Position numbers and translations under genes: made by a program. Below, piece after piece: positions 25,493-34,443 of a stretch of 64,000 nucleotides of DNA. This DNA is from SZUA-442 sp963753185 (GTDB taxonomy: Bacteria; Actinomycetota; Acidimicrobiia; Spongiisociales; UBA5794), in the NCBI GenBank assembly GCA_963753185.1, contig CAVWBO010000007.1:1550001-1614000 (forward strand). Reading direction: 5' to 3'. The notes beneath the pieces are model-generated. The model was not told the DNA's origin and did not search any database. It saw only the letters and a list, made by a program, of their open reading frames with translations. Position 1 is the first letter of the stretch; each line of letters opens with the position of its first letter.

Positions 25493-25828
25493 ATGTCGTA
25501 CGCATCGATGAGTGATCTGGAGCGACTCGACCTGCGAATCGGAACTGTCACGGATGCGCGGCCGAACACCGGATCGAGGGATCCGGCGCTGTGCCTGTGG
25601 ATCGACCTCGGACCGGACCGCGGCGTGGTGCAGTCGTCGGCGAAGATCACCGACGTGTACCCACCGGAGGCAATCGTCGGCACACAGGTCGTGGTTGTGG
25701 CCGGCTTCGAACCGATGCGCGTCGGCGGGTTTCGGTCGGACGTCCTCGTTCTCGGCGCCCTCGCCCCGGACGGTGTGGTCGTCCTCCGACCCGATGTCGA
25801 CGTCGCTGACGGCACTCCGATCGCCTAG
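25493..25828 (+). CDS. csaA: CsaA-like tRNA-binding-domain protein
   Basis: A 111-aa protein consisting of one OB-fold tRNA-binding (EMAP-II/CsaA) domain. Key features are LDLRIGTVTDARPN at the start, the dimer and ligand segment RGVVQSSAKITDVYPPEAIVGTQVV (conserved in CsaA as QSSAQIT-x-Y), and a C-terminal LGALAPDGVVVLRPD. CsaA acts as a dimeric secretion-related chaperone in Bacillus; a tRNA-binding role is also possible. Length is normal. It is followed by a terminator hairpin. Confidence 0.9.
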   Translation: MSYASMSDLERLDLRIGTVTDARPNTGSRDPALCLWIDLGPDRGVVQSSAKITDVYPPEAIVGTQVVVVAGFEPMRVGGFRSDVLVLGALAPDGVVVLRPDVDVADGTPIA

Positions 25829-25856
25829 CTTCCAGAGGATTCGATCGGCTCTGATG

Positions 25857-25884
25857 GGTACCGGCGGTTCAGCCAGCCGGTGCC
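25857..25884. terminator. bidirectional terminator hairpin
   Basis: Nine-bp stem GGTACCGGC/GCCGGTGCC (one G-U pair) around a 10-base loop, between the converging csaA and exonuclease genes. Confidence 0.6.
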
Positions 25885-25891
25885 GTGGCCA

Positions 25892-27505
25892 TCAATCCTC
25901 GAGCCGATCGAGTTGCGGTATGGGGTGGACCGGCGTCGCAAGGCATCCGGTGACGGACACGAGCGTCGTGCCCGACGCCGTCAGCCACTTCCACAAGAGG
26001 ACGGCCTCGTCCCCCTCGACGATGCTCGACCCCGGATACGCCTCCTCGAGGCGCCCGTCCGCATGGGATTCGAGCGAGTGGGCCCAACCGCCATCGGTTC
26101 GAACATCGATCATGCGCCCGCGTTCGATGCGGATCGTCGCCGTGCCCTCCCGCGCCACGATGGTCCCGGCGTCGGTGAGCGCCTGCTGGATGCGTGAACG
26201 CTCGAGGACCCGCGCCAGTGTGCTCCAGCCGTCCCTGCATCGGGCGGCCTCCTCGAACCGACCGTGCTCGACCAGCGCGCCGAGCCTGCGCCGAATGGCC
26301 TCGAGCAGGGTCGTCGGATGTGTGAGGCCGGTGCACAGCTCTTCGACAACGGCCGCGTAGTCGGCATCGGTCGTCTCGTCGTCATGGGGACACATCGCGA
26401 CGCCGAGCTGGGCATAGTGGCAGCCGGATCCGGCACGCGTGCAGCGGCGGATCCTCGATGCGTCCCACAGCGTGTGAACGACCGCCTCTGCCTGCTGTCT
26501 GCTGCGAAGCGGTCCGAGATCGGTGATGCCACGCGATGGTGACCGCGTGATCGCCAGGCGTGGATGGCGCTCGCGCGTGAGCGTGACCCAATGAAGGGAT
26601 CGCGGCTCCTTGGAACGCCGGTTGTAGCGTGGCGACTCCGACGCGATGAGTCGGAGCTCGATGACGGCAGCCTCGATCTCGTTCGCGGTGGTGAGGTGGT
26701 CGATCCGACGCAGGTCCCGCAACATCGCGTCGATCGAGCGGCGATGGTCGCCTGCGAAGTACGACCGCACCCTGGCCCTCAGGTTCGTCGCCTTGCCGAC
26801 GTAGATGGCAGCATCGGTGCGATCCCGGAATATGTACACGCCGGGGCCACGAGGCAGGTGCTCGGTGAGCGAGAGCTTGCCGATCGCCCTCGCACCCTTG
26901 ATCGTCGGGAGCGCCAGGAGGTCGTCGAGATGGGTCACACCGATCGAGCCTGCACGCTCGAGGAGGGCCCAGAAGACGTGCGCGGTGGCCTGTGCATCGT
27001 CAAAGGCGCGATGGTTGGGCGATATCGGCGAACCGAGGTGGGCCGCGAGGCTCGAGAGGCGCAGGCTTCGGACCTCGGAGCCGAGGAGGCGCCTCGCGAG
27101 TCGCAAAGTGTCCGCCGATCGATTCGGCAGTCGTCCATAGCCGAGCCTCAGCGATGCCGCGTTCAGGAAGCTGATGTCGAATCGGACGTTGTGTCCGACC
27201 ACGACGGCACCCGAGAGGAACTCGAGGAACGAGGGGAGGACCTCCTCGATCGTGGGGGCGGTGATCACCATTGCCTGGGTGATCCCCGTCATCACCGTCA
27301 CCGTCGGCGGAATCGGGGACCGCGGATTCACGAGCGTATGGAACCGGCCGGTCTCGACACCTCCCTCGTAGCGGATCGCACCGATCTCTGTGATCGCGCA
27401 GGTGTCCGGTGCCACACCCGTCGTCTCGAGATCGAGGACGCAGAACGGCACGTCTGCGAGGGACACACCCATGTCGGAGAACGATCTCTGGCCAAGCAGC
27501 GTCAT
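25892..27505 (-). CDS. DEDD exonuclease fused to GIY-YIG endonuclease domain (DnaQ/UvrC-Cho-like)
   Basis: A 537-aa fusion. Residues 15-185 are a DnaQ/epsilon-type 3'-5' exonuclease with FCVLDLETTG (Exo I), VGHNVRFDISFLN (Exo II) and HRAFDDAQATAHVF (Exo III). From about 205 a GIY-YIG nuclease follows (GPGVYIFRDRTDAAIYVGKA...), as in UvrC and Cho. The C-terminal region carries four cysteines (CTRAGSGCHY, CPHD) that could bind a metal or cluster. Such fusions are common in Actinomycetota and are presumed to act in DNA repair. ATG 27505 follows TACGAT with six bases between, a leaderless pattern; the open frame up to 28087 is antisense to the next gene. Confidence 0.9.
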   Translation of the reverse strand: MTLLGQRSFSDMGVSLADVPFCVLDLETTGVAPDTCAITEIGAIRYEGGVETGRFHTLVNPRSPIPPTVTVMTGITQAMVITAPTIEEVLPSFLEFLSGAVVVGHNVRFDISFLNAASLRLGYGRLPNRSADTLRLARRLLGSEVRSLRLSSLAAHLGSPISPNHRAFDDAQATAHVFWALLERAGSIGVTHLDDLLALPTIKGARAIGKLSLTEHLPRGPGVYIFRDRTDAAIYVGKATNLRARVRSYFAGDHRRSIDAMLRDLRRIDHLTTANEIEAAVIELRLIASESPRYNRRSKEPRSLHWVTLTRERHPRLAITRSPSRGITDLGPLRSRQQAEAVVHTLWDASRIRRCTRAGSGCHYAQLGVAMCPHDDETTDADYAAVVEELCTGLTHPTTLLEAIRRRLGALVEHGRFEEAARCRDGWSTLARVLERSRIQQALTDAGTIVAREGTATIRIERGRMIDVRTDGGWAHSLESHADGRLEEAYPGSSIVEGDEAVLLWKWLTASGTTLVSVTGCLATPVHPIPQLDRLED

Positions 27506-27517
27506 AGCCCCATCGTA
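27506..27517 (-). promoter_or_regulatory. -10 box of leaderless exonuclease promoter
   Basis: On the minus strand TACGAT is followed by GGGGCT and the ATG at 27505, so the start codon should be at or near the 5' end of the mRNA. Confidence 0.45.
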
Positions 27518-27571
27518 ACCGAACACATGTTCGATACAACGACCGGCAGGATGATCGATCGGCGGGTCGCC

Positions 27572-27583
27572 TACATTTCCTGT
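27572..27583 (+). promoter_or_regulatory. -10 box of leaderless promoter for DsbA-like gene
   Basis: TACATT (27572-27577), six bases, ATG 27584. It decides the start within a much longer open frame. Confidence 0.45.
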
Positions 27584-28081
27584 ATGCGATTCGACGGTCA
27601 GGTCTGGTTCGACTTCACGGAGCCTGCCGTGTGGCAGTTCTATCGATTCGTCCGTGCCCTCGCAGAAGAAGGCCACGAGGTGGCGCTCGAGTGGAAGCCG
27701 TTGCCCAGGGTCGGCGAGGAATCCATCGCATCGACATTCCTCGGCCTGCAGGAGCCGCGCGAGCGCGGTCGGTTCCTCCACGCCGCACTCGGGCTCATCC
27801 ACGGGGAACACGAGGACCCGACGGCGAGCTCGACCGTGGAAGCGGCGCTGACCGCCGCAGGACTCAACACGGTCACCGTCGCGCAAGCGGATCGTCTCGA
27901 TGCACTCCGTGCCGAGGCGAGCGACCTCGGCGTGATCGATGTCCCCACCATGTATCGGCACGGTCCCGTGGTCAGGATCGACCTGAACCCGGCGGCGACG
28001 AGGGGGAACGTCGCACTCCGAGCCGGGACCATCCTCCGTATGCTCGACGATGACGGGATCTGGGGACTCACGAAACCATGA
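27584..28081 (+). CDS. DsbA-family-like protein lacking the CxxC motif
   Basis: A 165-aa cytoplasmic protein with the layout of DsbA/2-hydroxychromene-2-carboxylate isomerase relatives. It has an N-terminal strand VWFDFTEPAVWQFYRFVRAL where the CxxC would stand, a helical insert with the short repeats of that family (RFLHAALGLIHGEHED), and the cis-proline-type loop GVIDVPTMY. It has no cysteine, so it is not a thiol oxidoreductase. The longer frame from 26564 overlaps the exonuclease gene and is rejected. The zinc-ribbon gene overlaps its stop by ATGA. Confidence 0.7.
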   Translation: MRFDGQVWFDFTEPAVWQFYRFVRALAEEGHEVALEWKPLPRVGEESIASTFLGLQEPRERGRFLHAALGLIHGEHEDPTASSTVEAALTAAGLNTVTVAQADRLDALRAEASDLGVIDVPTMYRHGPVVRIDLNPAATRGNVALRAGTILRMLDDDGIWGLTKP

Positions 28082-28284
28082 CGACATACCGATGCGCCGC
28101 GTGCGGCAACAAGACCCGCTTCGACGTATTCGACACGGTCCGGAGGCGAAGGTTCGAGCACGCCGACCTCTCCGGCGCAGTGACGGTCGACGAGGAGGAG
28201 ATCCTCGAGCGCCTCATCGAGCGTGTCGTGTGTAGGTGGTGTGATCGCTCGGACACCATCGAGGTCGATCAGGCGGAGCGCTGA
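28078..28284 (+). CDS. 68-aa zinc-ribbon protein
   Basis: A small protein with a rubredoxin-like zinc site: YRCAACGNKTRFDVFD at the N-terminus and VVCRWCDRSD at residues 50-59, i.e. two CxxC pairs about 40 residues apart. Between them is an acidic helix (EEEILERLIERV). The start overlaps the DsbA-like gene (ATGA), so the two are co-translated. A metal-binding adaptor or regulator is likely; the partner is unknown. Its end overlaps the converging methyltransferase gene by 16 bases. Confidence 0.75.
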   Translation: MTTYRCAACGNKTRFDVFDTVRRRRFEHADLSGAVTVDEEEILERLIERVVCRWCDRSDTIEVDQAER

Positions 28285-29027
28285 CGAACCGCCTCCGCGA
28301 GGGCGATCGCCGCGGTCACCGAAGCATTGAACGAGTCGGCCGAGCCGACCATCGGGACCCTGAAGTCGGATCCTGAAGCGATCCACTCGGGGTCGACGCC
28401 AAGGTGCTCGCTCCCGATGACGATCGAGACGTCACTGCGCAGGTCGAGGTCCCACAACGCCACCCTCGCTGTCGGGGTCGCCACGACGATCGAGCCGTGG
28501 CTTCTGCACCACGCCGTGACCTGCCGACGCGTGCCGACGCCGGTCGGGAAGGCGAACAATGAACCCTGGGCCGATCGGACGACATTCGGATTCACGAGGT
28601 CGGTGCCCAGATCCGATCCGATGAATGCGGCACCGAGACCGTCTGCCGTTCGCAGCATGGCGCCAATGTTCCCCGGTTTCTCGATGCCGTCACCGACGAG
28701 GATGAGTGCGGGCCGTTGAACGGTCAAGGATGTGATGCTGTGATCGGGCGTCCTCATCACGGCTGCGATGCCGTCGGGGTTCTGGCGTGCGGAGAGCGTG
28801 TCGAACACGCGCGGTGACACCGTCACGATGTTCGGAAGGTCGACGGGCATGCGGTCGACACGGACGATGCTCGTGACGACTTCCAACCGCTCCGCCATCG
28901 TGAACGTCTCGCGCTCTCCCTCGACGAGGAACGTCCCTGTCGCGTCGCGTTCACTGCGCGCTCGCAGCGAACGCCATCCCTTGACCTGGGCGTTGTTGGG
29001 GCTCGTGATCTGCCCGTCGGTCACCAT
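28269..29027 (-). CDS. SpoU/TrmH-family RNA 2'-O-methyltransferase
   Basis: A 252-aa SPOUT enzyme that methylates ribose in rRNA or tRNA using S-adenosylmethionine. An N-terminal substrate-binding domain (TSPNNAQVKGWRSL... LVEGERE) precedes the trefoil-knot domain with the three SPOUT motifs: NIGAMLRTADGLGAA, IVIGSEHLGV and VPMVGSADSFNASVTAAIAL. The target nucleotide cannot be read from sequence. ATG 29027 overlaps the upstream gene's stop by 7 bases; GTG 29024 is an alternative. Confidence 0.93.
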   Translation of the reverse strand: MVTDGQITSPNNAQVKGWRSLRARSERDATGTFLVEGERETFTMAERLEVVTSIVRVDRMPVDLPNIVTVSPRVFDTLSARQNPDGIAAVMRTPDHSITSLTVQRPALILVGDGIEKPGNIGAMLRTADGLGAAFIGSDLGTDLVNPNVVRSAQGSLFAFPTGVGTRRQVTAWCRSHGSIVVATPTARVALWDLDLRSDVSIVIGSEHLGVDPEWIASGSDFRVPMVGSADSFNASVTAAIALAEAVRQRSA

Positions 29028-31315
29028 CCGCCGCCTCCGCCCCCGGAGAACCCGCCACCGCCCGAGAACCCGCCGAAGCCGCCCATCGATCCCGTTGGCG
29101 TTCCCCACGTGCCGGTGTCCCACGATCCTCCACCGGCCGATCCGAATCCCCTCCCTCCGTCCCACCAGCCGGAACCCCCGTCGTTCCAGGATCGGGATCG
29201 GTACAAGCCGTCCCACCCGGTACCTCCGCCGGCGCCGCCGAGGGCCGCCCAGTGCAGGAACAGGAACGTGAACGGATCGAAGTCGACCCTGGACGTCGAG
29301 AGTGGGCGATCGGTCCACGAGTCGCGTTGGCGCGACGTGCCGGCGTGGGCGAGCTCGGGGGCGTACCGCGTGAGGTCACCGAGATGAGCATGTTCGAGGG
29401 CGCTGCGCTGAGCTGCGTAGGCGAGGGCGAAGACCCTCGGTCCCCTCGGATCCGATGCCCCGAATGCCGCTGCAACGTCCGCATAGGAGCCGACGAGGCC
29501 GAGGGATGCGAGCGCAGTCCTGCTCTCTCGCCATCTCGCGACCGCTACCGCAGGCTCGAGCGACACGGCGAGGATCCCTGCGATCACACGAACGTCCGCT
29601 GCGTCCGCGTGCTGTGAGATCTCGTCGAGGAGGCGTCGATACACGTCGGGTCCGTCGTCTCGCCGCTCCCGCAGCGCCACGGCGACGGCGATCGGGATGC
29701 CGAGCCCATCTGCGACCTCCCTGACCGATCGGAGTTCGGCATCGCTTGACAGTCCGGCCATCACCGCTTCGAGTGCGACGGCAGGCTCCACGGCGTCGGC
29801 GAGTTCACTGTATGTGGACACGAAAGTGTCGATCGCGTCCGCCGAGTTGTTGACCAGCAGGAGGGCGGCAACAGCTGGCAGGGAGAGCCCGTCATCGACG
29901 AGGGCAGCGCCGACGCGCTCGAGGTGGCTCAGCGTCGATGTGAATCGGCTGAGGGACTCTTCCGGGCTGTCACCGAGATCGGCGAGTGCGATCGAGGCGA
30001 TGTCCCTTGTCGGTGACTCGTCGAGAGATGAGCGGATCATGATGACCCGTTCGGTCTTCGCCGAGGCGATGTCGCTCGCGGACACGACATCGTCGACCGT
30101 CGTGCGGATCACCTGTGCTGGATCGAGGACCGGGGCCGAGGACATGAGGAGGTGCCCGAGGGGCTCCACGGTGACCGCCCCGATGGGTGTGTCGACCAAT
30201 CCTTCGATCAGGGCATCCGCTGCCCGACGGCGTGCGGCTCCGACGCGATGGGGTCGGAGCGCCTGCACGACATGCCTGACGTCCTCGAGCGCGACCTCGA
30301 AGGCTTCGCCATTCCGGGGCTCGATCGCCATGGCATGGGCGACCGACCCATCGAGCCCCGACTCGAGAATTGGCCGTTCGCCGCTCGCGCGCAGGTCCAT
30401 CGGCACACGTGTCGCATCCCTCAGCGCATCCACGTCGACGGCGGTTATCGCTTCCAGGGCTGCGAGGGCGGTGAGGGCTTCCCCGTCGGTCGCCTTCGCC
30501 CTGTTCGCCCGAATGTCGAAGAGGGCTTGGATGGCGAGCGAGGTCGGAACGGTTCCATCGCTGGTGAACCCGATGGCGTGGTGGCGCGCGAGCGCGAGAT
30601 CGTCGCCGCTCGGCTCGAGCCCGACGAGCACGGCGTCGATGCGGCGGCTTCGACCTGCCATCACGGCTGCGGCGCGGGCCCTACGCGTGACCACGACGGA
30701 TCCGACGCCGAAGATGACGCCGGGTACGAGGAACACGCCGAGAACCACCAGTCCGATCGGGAGCGACGAGCCTTCGTCTGCCGCATCGAGGCCGTCGGGT
30801 ATCGAATCCCCGGAGAGCACCTGGTCGACCGCACCGATGATCGCCAGCACACCGGCTTCGAAGTCGCCCGCACCGAAGAACGTGCGTCCGGTGTTGGCCA
30901 CGGCGCGGCCCGGAAGCTGCACGCCTTCCTGCGTGACGACCTCCGTTCGGCGCTCGTCGATGGCGACAAGGACCAGGATGCCGTTCTGTTCGCTCGGATC
31001 CCCGACACCCCACTCGTTGGCGAGATTGGCTGCGAACTCCTCGGGATCCTCACCCCTGGTCGACGACGCGATGACCACGGCGAAGGGATTGCCGTGCGTC
31101 GCGGTCACCCGCTCGATCGCGGCAGCGACGCGGTCGGGGTCCTCGACCACGTCCGGCTCATCGGTGAACAGACCCTCGCACACGAGGCCGCGATAGGTGC
31201 CACATTCCACGTCCTGGGCCACCGCGGGACCCAGGGTGGATACTCCCACGACCGTGATGGCGAGCAAGGCGCTCCATGTGATCACGCATCGGCGCGACCG
31301 CACGACCGCCGACAT
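29021..31315 (-). CDS. TPM-domain membrane protein with Gly-rich tail (YgcG-like)
   Basis: A 764-aa protein: signal peptide (1-33), an extracytoplasmic TPM domain (about 50-180; FAVVIASSTRGEDPEEFA...GVGDPSEQNGILVLVAID), a membrane helix (about 192-218), then a long cytoplasmic alpha-helical region rich in HEAT-like Leu/Ala repeats. A C-terminal Gly/Trp-rich tail ends in the FSGGGGFSGGGGGGW motif typical of this family. TPM proteins are linked to membrane-protein quality control and photosystem repair. ATG 31315 overlaps the upstream stop (TGATG). The big cytoplasmic domain is larger than in most relatives. Confidence 0.85.
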   Translation of the reverse strand: MSAVVRSRRCVITWSALLAITVVGVSTLGPAVAQDVECGTYRGLVCEGLFTDEPDVVEDPDRVAAAIERVTATHGNPFAVVIASSTRGEDPEEFAANLANEWGVGDPSEQNGILVLVAIDERRTEVVTQEGVQLPGRAVANTGRTFFGAGDFEAGVLAIIGAVDQVLSGDSIPDGLDAADEGSSLPIGLVVLGVFLVPGVIFGVGSVVVTRRARAAAVMAGRSRRIDAVLVGLEPSGDDLALARHHAIGFTSDGTVPTSLAIQALFDIRANRAKATDGEALTALAALEAITAVDVDALRDATRVPMDLRASGERPILESGLDGSVAHAMAIEPRNGEAFEVALEDVRHVVQALRPHRVGAARRRAADALIEGLVDTPIGAVTVEPLGHLLMSSAPVLDPAQVIRTTVDDVVSASDIASAKTERVIMIRSSLDESPTRDIASIALADLGDSPEESLSRFTSTLSHLERVGAALVDDGLSLPAVAALLLVNNSADAIDTFVSTYSELADAVEPAVALEAVMAGLSSDAELRSVREVADGLGIPIAVAVALRERRDDGPDVYRRLLDEISQHADAADVRVIAGILAVSLEPAVAVARWRESRTALASLGLVGSYADVAAAFGASDPRGPRVFALAYAAQRSALEHAHLGDLTRYAPELAHAGTSRQRDSWTDRPLSTSRVDFDPFTFLFLHWAALGGAGGGTGWDGLYRSRSWNDGGSGWWDGGRGFGSAGGGSWDTGTWGTPTGSMGGFGGFSGGGGFSGGGGGGW

Positions 31316-32244
31316 CAGGACGCGCCGAAGCGGAGAGGTATGTCGGTCGGCCGGTAGAAGCCGGGGCTCAGGCTGTGCATGTGCCGAAGCGCGGTCACGA
31401 CGTGCGCCGCTGTGCCTTCGTCGACCGGATAACCACCAGGGAACTCGTTCACGATCATCGGATCGCCGTCGATTCGAATCCGGTCGACCTCGTCGGTGAC
31501 GCCCCATGCCATATGAAGGTCAAGGAGGATCTCGCGCTGGCCGCCCGCCGCCAAACGTGCGGAGTGACTCGCTCCGATGATCGTTCCGTCGACGATCACG
31601 GGAACGACCGAGACCGTTACATCGTGATATGGCCATTCCAGGCCGCGAGCGATGAGCCTGGCGCTCGAGTCGAGACCCTTGTGCCCGACCCTGCCAGAAG
31701 CGATGCCCTCGGCGAACTGCTCAGCGGTGAGGCCGCGTCCAGACTTGGCGACGAGCGACGGTCGCCGTGTCGACGTGTCCATGCGACGCTCCACCCGGAT
31801 CCTGGTGATGCCGCGCGTCGCTCCTGCCAGCAGGAGTGGCAGGCGGTCCATGACGAACCCCGGATTCGCCCCTGTCACGATGATCGTTCGGCCGTCCGAT
31901 CGAGCGGATGTGTGCATTGCGTCCCAGATGTGGCGGGGAGCCCAAGCGAGGCCCTCGCACGTCGTGACCACGTTGTATCCGGCCGATACGAGGCGGATCA
32001 CGTCTGGTGCGACCTTCTCGGCGGCCGACGCGAACGCGACCAATGCCGCGTCACCCTCCCCGGCCCTCGGGAGGTCAACGGTCGATGCATATCCGGGTGC
32101 ACCGGTCGCCGCGACCAGTTCGCTTCGAGCCCTGGCGTCCGGATCGACGACGGCCGCGATGCGATCGACGGCGCCGTCTGCCAGCGCGCCTTGCGCCACC
32201 CAGGTACCGATCGGCCCTGCTCCAACGATCACCAGTCCTGCCAT
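31315..32244 (-). CDS. DapB-like NAD(P)-dependent dehydrogenase (2,4-diaminopentanoate dehydrogenase-type)
   Basis: A 309-aa Rossmann enzyme: GLVIVGAGPIGTWVAQGAL binds the cofactor, and VVTTCEGLAWAP and VTGANPGFVMDRLPLLL correspond to the dihydrodipicolinate reductase-like fold as modified in 2,4-diaminopentanoate dehydrogenase. It is not the canonical lysine-pathway DapB, whose C-terminal HHxxKxD motif is absent. The substrate is unknown; an amino-acid-like imine is plausible. It is translationally linked to the TPM gene downstream. ATG 32244 is chosen because the glycine-rich loop starts at once. Confidence 0.75.
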   Translation of the reverse strand: MAGLVIVGAGPIGTWVAQGALADGAVDRIAAVVDPDARARSELVAATGAPGYASTVDLPRAGEGDAALVAFASAAEKVAPDVIRLVSAGYNVVTTCEGLAWAPRHIWDAMHTSARSDGRTIIVTGANPGFVMDRLPLLLAGATRGITRIRVERRMDTSTRRPSLVAKSGRGLTAEQFAEGIASGRVGHKGLDSSARLIARGLEWPYHDVTVSVVPVIVDGTIIGASHSARLAAGGQREILLDLHMAWGVTDEVDRIRIDGDPMIVNEFPGGYPVDEGTAAHVVTALRHMHSLSPGFYRPTDIPLRFGAS

Positions 32245-32309
32245 GCACCTGATGTTGGTCGCTCGGCGATCACTAACCAAACAGCGGGTACACAGCCCGG
32301 AGACATTGC

Positions 32310-32321
32310 TACGGTCGAGCG
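32310..32321 (+). promoter_or_regulatory. -10 box of leaderless glycosylase promoter
   Basis: TACGGT (32310-32315), six bases, ATG 32322; no ribosome-binding site. Confidence 0.45.
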
Positions 32322-33197
32322 ATGATCGAGCGACGGTTTCCGGTGGATGGACCCTTCGACCTCGCGGCGACGACGCGGGCGCTCGGTGTCGGAACCCGCG
32401 ACCGTTCCGGACGGTGGTGGTGGGTGGTCGCCGACGATGAGGGTGCCTCGACGTTGTCGATCGAGCATGTGGCAGATGGCATCGCAGCTGCTGCGTGGGG
32501 ACACCACCCACAGGGTCTGATCGGGAGGGTTCCCGAGCTCCTCGGGTTGGATGATCGCCAACGGGTCGACTTCCGCGGAACGCCCGCGGAGCGGTTCCTG
32601 GTCAGGCTCCAAGGACTGCGATTGGGCGCGACGAGGGACGTCCATGGTGCACTCGTCAGGTCCATTCTCGGACAGGTCGTGACGACGGCGGAGGCGGGCG
32701 CATCGCTTCGGTCGATGGTGCGACGTTGGGGGGAGCCAGGGCCCGGTCCGGGGAGTGATCTGCGATCCATCCCCGTGCCGTCCCGCATTGCGGCGCTGGG
32801 CTACGGCGACCTCCACGAGTGCGGAATCGAGAGGAGGCGCGCGGAAGTTCTGATCGAGGTGTCGAGGCGGGCACGACGCCTCGCGGAGATCGCCGACATG
32901 ACACCTGTCGATGCCCGTCGTCGGTTGCTGGGCGTCAAGGGAATCGGCCCGTGGACAGCGGAGCTCGTCATCGGATCGGCGCTCGGCGATGCCGATGCCG
33001 TACCCGTTGGCGACTACCACCTGCCGAACACGGTCGCGTACGCCCTGGCCGGCGAACCCCGTGGGGACGACGCACTCATGCTCGAGCTCCTCGAGCAATA
33101 CCGTCCCGAGAGGCGCAGGGTCGTCGTTGCGATCCTCCAATCGGGTGTCCGAGCCCCGAAGTACGGGCCCCGAACACCTGTGAGGCGCCACATCTGA
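32322..33197 (+). CDS. AlkA-type DNA-3-methyladenine glycosylase (HhH-GPD)
   Basis: A 291-aa base-excision repair glycosylase that removes alkylated purines. An N-terminal beta domain precedes the helical core; RSILGQVVTTAEA begins the HhH-GPD fold, and the helix-hairpin-helix LLGVKGIGPWTAELVI is followed by the catalytic aspartate in VPVGDYHL. This gene stands alone between divergent and convergent neighbours. The family assignment is firm; exact damage range is not known. Confidence 0.92.
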   Translation: MIERRFPVDGPFDLAATTRALGVGTRDRSGRWWWVVADDEGASTLSIEHVADGIAAAAWGHHPQGLIGRVPELLGLDDRQRVDFRGTPAERFLVRLQGLRLGATRDVHGALVRSILGQVVTTAEAGASLRSMVRRWGEPGPGPGSDLRSIPVPSRIAALGYGDLHECGIERRRAEVLIEVSRRARRLAEIADMTPVDARRRLLGVKGIGPWTAELVIGSALGDADAVPVGDYHLPNTVAYALAGEPRGDDALMLELLEQYRPERRRVVVAILQSGVRAPKYGPRTPVRRHI

Positions 33198-33214
33198 CGG
33201 TCATGTCGATCGGC

Positions 33215-34441
33215 TCAGGTGACGCCCCGTGCCGCCCCGTGCTGCTCGAATGACCCCGTGTCGAGTACCGCGGTCAGCCTTTCGACAGCATCGAGGACCT
33301 GGCGATGGCTGTTGAAGAGTGGTGCAAAGCCGAACCTGATGATGTCGGGCGCCCTGAAGTCCACGATCACACCCTCGGCGCGCAGGGCCCTGGACACCCC
33401 GTATCCATCTTGGTGTCGCAGTGCGATGTGGGATCCCCTGCGACTTCGGTCAGGTGGGCCGACGATTCCGATCGATCCTGCTTGCACCAGCGGAGCCACG
33501 GCATCGATGAAGAGGTCCGACATCGCGAGGCTCTTGGCGCGGATCCGGGGGATGCCGGCTTCCGCCGTGACCTCGATCCCGACGACGGTCGCAGCCATCG
33601 AGACGACGGGTGGCGTGCCCACCAGGAAGCGCCCGATCGACGGAGCGGGGGCGAATCGCGGTTCGAATGCGAACATGTCGACATGGCCGAACCAACCCGT
33701 GATCGGCTGGACGAGTTCACCCTGGAGGTCTCGGCGCACGTAGAGGAATCCGGGAGATCCGGGACCACCGTTGAGGTACTTGTAGGTGCATCCAACGGCG
33801 AGGTCGGCTCCCCAGTCGTGCAGGTCCACGATCGTCGCCCCCGCCGAGTGGGCGAGGTCCCACAGCATCCGCGAGCCGTTTCGATGGGCAAGGGCCGTGA
33901 CCGCGGATCCGTCGTGCATGAACCCCGATCGGTATCCGACGTGGGTCAACGCGACCAGCGCGACGCGGTCGTCGAGTGAGCTCGCGATCTGACTCGGGGT
34001 CGGGTCCTCTGGGATGACGATGAGCTCCCCGCCATTGGCGGTTGCCACGGACGACAAGATGTACAGGTCCGACGGGAAGTTCCCCGCGTCGGTGACGATG
34101 TTCGGGCGATCGGTCGCGTCGAGCGCCGCGGATGCAAGCTTGTACAGGTTCACGGATGTCTGGTCCGCCACCGCGACCTCGCCCTGCCGCGCGCCGATGA
34201 TCGGTGCGAGGAGATCCCCCAGCCTTGTCCCTATGTCGATCCATCGGTCCCAGCCCATGACGAGGTCCCTCGCCCACTCGTCCATGATGGTTCCGACACG
34301 GTCTCGAGCGGCCAACGGCATCGGCCCGAGGGAGTTCCCGTCGAGGTAGACGAGATCGTCAGCGAGGTCGAAGCGTTCCCGGAAGGAGGCGAGGGGGTCT
34401 TCGGCGTCGGCCAGACGCGCCCGATCCTCCAGGTCGCCCAC
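33215..34441 (-). CDS. kynU: kynureninase
   Basis: PLP-dependent enzyme of 408 aa that splits kynurenine to anthranilate and alanine. The first block VYLDGNSLGPMPLAA is diagnostic. The Schiff-base lysine is in GCTYKYLNGGPGSPGFLYV, and WFGHVDMFAFEPRFAPAPS with FLVGTPPVVSMA completes the signature. No other kyn gene is nearby; the start lies 2 bases after the stop of the adenosyltransferase gene, so they form one operon. Anthranilate made here could feed TrpD (inference). Confidence 0.94.
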   Translation of the reverse strand: MGDLEDRARLADAEDPLASFRERFDLADDLVYLDGNSLGPMPLAARDRVGTIMDEWARDLVMGWDRWIDIGTRLGDLLAPIIGARQGEVAVADQTSVNLYKLASAALDATDRPNIVTDAGNFPSDLYILSSVATANGGELIVIPEDPTPSQIASSLDDRVALVALTHVGYRSGFMHDGSAVTALAHRNGSRMLWDLAHSAGATIVDLHDWGADLAVGCTYKYLNGGPGSPGFLYVRRDLQGELVQPITGWFGHVDMFAFEPRFAPAPSIGRFLVGTPPVVSMAATVVGIEVTAEAGIPRIRAKSLAMSDLFIDAVAPLVQAGSIGIVGPPDRSRRGSHIALRHQDGYGVSRALRAEGVIVDFRAPDIIRFGFAPLFNSHRQVLDAVERLTAVLDTGSFEQHGAARGVT

Positions 34442-34443
34442 AG

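Noticed and set aside
26564..28081. A 505-aa plus-strand frame
   Set aside because: The first two thirds are antisense to the exonuclease gene; only 27584-28081 is supported, and a promoter box precedes that ATG.
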